Below, in pieces: positions 5,505-6,765 of a stretch of DNA of 6,765 nt. The DNA is taken from NCBI GenBank assembly GCA_964485045.1, contig CAZAGO010000026.1:1-6765 (forward strand). The letters are read 5' to 3'. The notes under the pieces were generated by a model. It did not search any database. It was not told the DNA's origin and worked only from the letters and a program-made list of their open reading frames with translations. Origin of the DNA: CAZAGO01 sp964485045. Its GTDB lineage: Archaea > Nanobdellota > Nanobdellia > Pacearchaeales > GW2011-AR1. The first letter of the stretch is position 1. The number at the start of each line of letters is the position of its first letter. The translations under genes and the position numbers were made by a program.

Positions 5505-5731
5505 TTCTTTTCTGTAGACTAGGTTAGCGGGTTAGCCCTCCGCAATTGCAAACGGGCTTTATGGCAGACTGCAAGGAAAGTTGTGACGAGTGCGCCGAAA
5601 AGTCTTTATTGTACTGTTGACGTTCTGTCTGTTTTGATCTTGCATATGCGAAATGGGTCAGGCCTTGATCGGAGCAGCCCTAAACATTTGTTAAGGTGCT
5701 TAGCAGGTTGCAGGATCGAGGGAAAATAAAG
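5505..5731 (+). ncRNA. ffs: Signal recognition particle RNA (archaeal 7S/SRP RNA)
   Basis: This is the RNA core of the signal recognition particle, which binds SRP54 and targets nascent membrane and secreted proteins. The helix 8 hallmark GGGTCAGG (5655-5662) faces GGAGCAGCCC (5671-5680), extended by AAATG (5651-5655)/CATTT (5685-5689). The Alu domain is visible. Helix 3 is GCGG (5527-5530)/CCGC (5540-5543), and helix 4 is TGC (5547-5549)/GCA (5564-5566). Their loops are complementary, AGCCC (5534-5538) with GGGCT (5554-5558), matching the conserved loop-loop contact of SRP Alu domains. Helix 5 includes CTGCAA (5569-5574)/TTGCAG (5708-5713) and GCGCC (5592-5596)/GGTGC (5695-5699). A weak end helix 1 is possible (TTTTCT 5508-5513 with GGAAAA 5721-5726). 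At about 225 nt it is shorter than the usual ~300 nt archaeal RNA, as expected in a reduced genome. The ends are approximate. The apex of helix 8 is atypical (T-TGAT-C instead of C-GGAA-G). Confidence 0.9.
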
Positions 5732-5733
5732 GG

Positions 5734-5760
5734 TGCTTTTCTTCAATCTTGAAGCTTCTT
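5734..5760 (+). terminator. Probable SRP RNA terminator region
   Basis: GCTTTTCTTC is followed by the perfect inverted repeat CTTCAA (5741-5746)/TTGAAG (5749-5754) and another T-rich stretch. It lies directly after the SRP RNA 3' end. T-richness is the archaeal signal; the hairpin may be incidental. Confidence 0.4.
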
Positions 5761-5839
5761 TCCGAGTCTACACTAAAAAACTTGAAAAAAGAACCAAGCA
5801 TAATTTTTTCTTAGAATCTATACTTCATTTATCAAACCC

Positions 5840-5853
5840 TAAAATTAATAAAT
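5840..5853 (+). promoter_or_regulatory. Probable promoter of the pilin-like pair
   Basis: TTAATAAAT (5844-5852), preceded by an A-rich BRE-like stretch, is centred about 26 bp before ATG 5874. That is the spacing expected if transcription starts at or next to the start codon (leaderless). No Shine-Dalgarno sequence is present, which agrees. Confidence 0.5.
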
Positions 5854-5873
5854 GCCCTTTGTCTGTTTATTTT

Positions 5874-6320
5874 ATGAATAAGAGGGGACAATATTATCTA
5901 GTCGTAGCAATTCTTTTTGTAGGAATTGCTTTTGGTCTAATGAGTGTTATGAATTCTTCAAAGACAGAAACATTTTCTAAAATTTATGAAATTCAAAAAG
6001 AAATTAGGTTGGAATCATCTAAAGTAATTGAATACTCTTCTAACACCGGAGATAATAGAATTGAGGATTTCACAAAAAATTATTCAAACTATTCTGGAAA
6101 AGGAATAAAGATTTATTATATAACTGGAGATTTGTTAGATCAGGAAGTTTATAATTATACAAATGGAGAAAAAAATTCTCTTAATTTTAATTTTGAAGAA
6201 GACACTCTAAATACAACTATAGAAGAAAAAGAGTATTACTTTAAATTTGAAAAGGGTGAAAATTTCCACTTTATAATAATTGAAGAAATGGGGGAAGAAA
6301 AATATCTTCTAACTGAATGA
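5874..6320 (+). CDS. Pilin-like protein with class III (KRGQ) signal
   Basis: A 148-residue protein starting MNKRGQYYLVVAILFVGIAFG. The basic KRG followed by Q and a hydrophobic helix is the archaeal type IV prepilin/archaellin-type signal, cut by a prepilin peptidase after Gly5. The soluble part is acidic and rich in Asn, Tyr and Lys, with several N-x-S/T sites and no Cys. I recognise no specific family. The reading frame is open back to 5733, but the ATG at 5874 is chosen. It places the signal at the N-terminus, fits the promoter spacing, and avoids overlap with the SRP RNA terminator region. The usual Glu at mature position 5 is missing (Val), so it may be a pseudopilin or a membrane-retained protein rather than a major filament subunit. 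A second pilin-like gene begins 2 nt after the stop, so the two are almost certainly co-transcribed. Confidence 0.8.
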   Translation: MNKRGQYYLVVAILFVGIAFGLMSVMNSSKTETFSKIYEIQKEIRLESSKVIEYSSNTGDNRIEDFTKNYSNYSGKGIKIYYITGDLLDQEVYNYTNGEKNSLNFNFEEDTLNTTIEEKEYYFKFEKGENFHFIIIEEMGEEKYLLTE

Positions 6321-6322
6321 AA

Positions 6323-6765
6323 ATGAATAAAAGAAATAAAAAAGGAGTTAGTGAAGTAATGGGTTATCTTTTGTTAATTTCTTTTGCAATCTTTATGAGT
6401 TTTATAGTTTATCAAGGATTGAAAACTTATGTTCCGGTAAAAGCAGTGGAATGCCCTGATGGTGTTTCTGCATTTGTACAGACTATAAACTGTACACAAG
6501 ATGGAGAGAATTATGATTTGAGAGTTACTATAAAAAATAATGGAAGATATAATATTGCAGGGTATTTTATTCATGCAACTACTTCTCCGACTCAAACAGT
6601 CGCTTCTCTAAATCTAATTGATAATCTTAGAGAAGGGGAAGGAGGAGTTAGAATGAATAATGCAGTAGTTTTTGAAGAAAGAGCTCCTGGAAATTTTGTA
6701 AATATAAGCAGTTCGGTTTTTGCAAGTTTTGATGATATCGAAAAAGAAATTTATTCAATAGACAT
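6323..6765 (+). CDS. Archaeal type IV pilin-like protein (3' end cut by window edge)
   Basis: The ATG at 6323 opens a frame that runs without a stop to the window end, giving 147 codons plus 2 nt. The N-terminus KKGVSEVMGYLLLISFAIFM is the archaeal pilin N-terminal type (compare the GVSEVIG/AVSPVIG class). It has a basic-Gly processing site and a hydrophobic assembly helix of about 20 residues. After position 40 comes a probable all-beta soluble domain with two Cys about 13 residues apart (ECPDG and NCTQ), which may form a disulfide, and a VTIKNNG strand typical of pilin or CARDB-like beta folds. It starts 2 nt after the preceding pilin-like stop. The two signals are of different subtypes, which suggests different subunits of one surface filament or secretion-like complex. 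The C-terminus is not visible. Confidence 0.85.
   Translation, partial: MNKRNKKGVSEVMGYLLLISFAIFMSFIVYQGLKTYVPVKAVECPDGVSAFVQTINCTQDGENYDLRVTIKNNGRYNIAGYFIHATTSPTQTVASLNLIDNLREGEGGVRMNNAVVFEERAPGNFVNISSSVFASFDDIEKEIYSID

Noticed and set aside
5521..5731. RNase P RNA as an alternative for the structured RNA
   Set aside because: A GGAAAG stretch at 5575-5580 hinted at it, but the GGTCAGG...GGAGCAGCC helix 8 motif and the Alu loop-loop pairing identify SRP RNA.
5733..5873. N-terminal extension of the KRGQ pilin-like gene to ATG 5733
   Set aside because: It would begin in the SRP RNA terminator region and bury the prepilin signal 47 residues inside the protein; the ATG at 5874 fits both the signal and promoter spacing.
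6374..6595. Minus-strand frame near the right edge
   Set aside because: It is antisense to the second pilin-like gene, which has a clear N-terminal signature and stays open to the window end.

Overview
The window looks like a chromosomal piece from an AT-rich archaeon with a small genome, most likely DPANN (Pacearchaeota/Woesearchaeota-like). Four things suggest this: a tRNA-Leu with no encoded CCA, an archaeal-type SRP RNA, archaeal pilin-type N-termini (KRGQ and KKGVSEVMG), and large surface proteins that combine Ig-like modules with a TSP1-like Cys/Trp motif. This placement is inferred from sequence character only. All recognised genes are on the + strand.

Layout. Positions 1-162 are AT-rich and hold an 18-bp direct repeat but no supportable gene. 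Positions 163-483 are the most unusual part. The 5' part of a tRNA-Leu(TAA) gene (acceptor 5' strand, D-stem 5' strand and D-loop) is repeated head-to-tail in 68-bp units upstream of the one intact tRNA (400-483). The array is interrupted by a 100-N assembly gap whose two sides are exactly in phase with the repeat. Positions 571-1344 encode a membrane-anchored or secreted thermonuclease-like protein with a lamin-tail-like C-terminus. Positions 1429-2667 encode a probable lipoprotein with three copies of a ~43-residue motif and a 37-residue Gly/Ala/Ser tail. It is followed after 5 nt by a 779-residue multidomain surface protein (2673-5012), and then by a small membrane-anchored protein with an OB-fold-like region (5040-5444). 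Positions ~5505-5731 hold the SRP RNA gene, with an unusual helix 8 apex. Two pilin-like genes follow (5874-6320, and 6323 running off the right edge).

How they relate. Nearly every protein here is predicted to be exported or membrane-anchored, and the SRP RNA for membrane targeting lies among them. The lipoprotein and the large surface protein probably form one transcription unit, as do the two pilin-like proteins. The tRNA-derived tandem array is the best candidate for something undescribed. It resembles a repeatedly used integration site or a self-propagating tandem duplication, in which every unit carries a TATA-like element plus a truncated tRNA 5' part. No integrase or recombinase gene is visible in the window.
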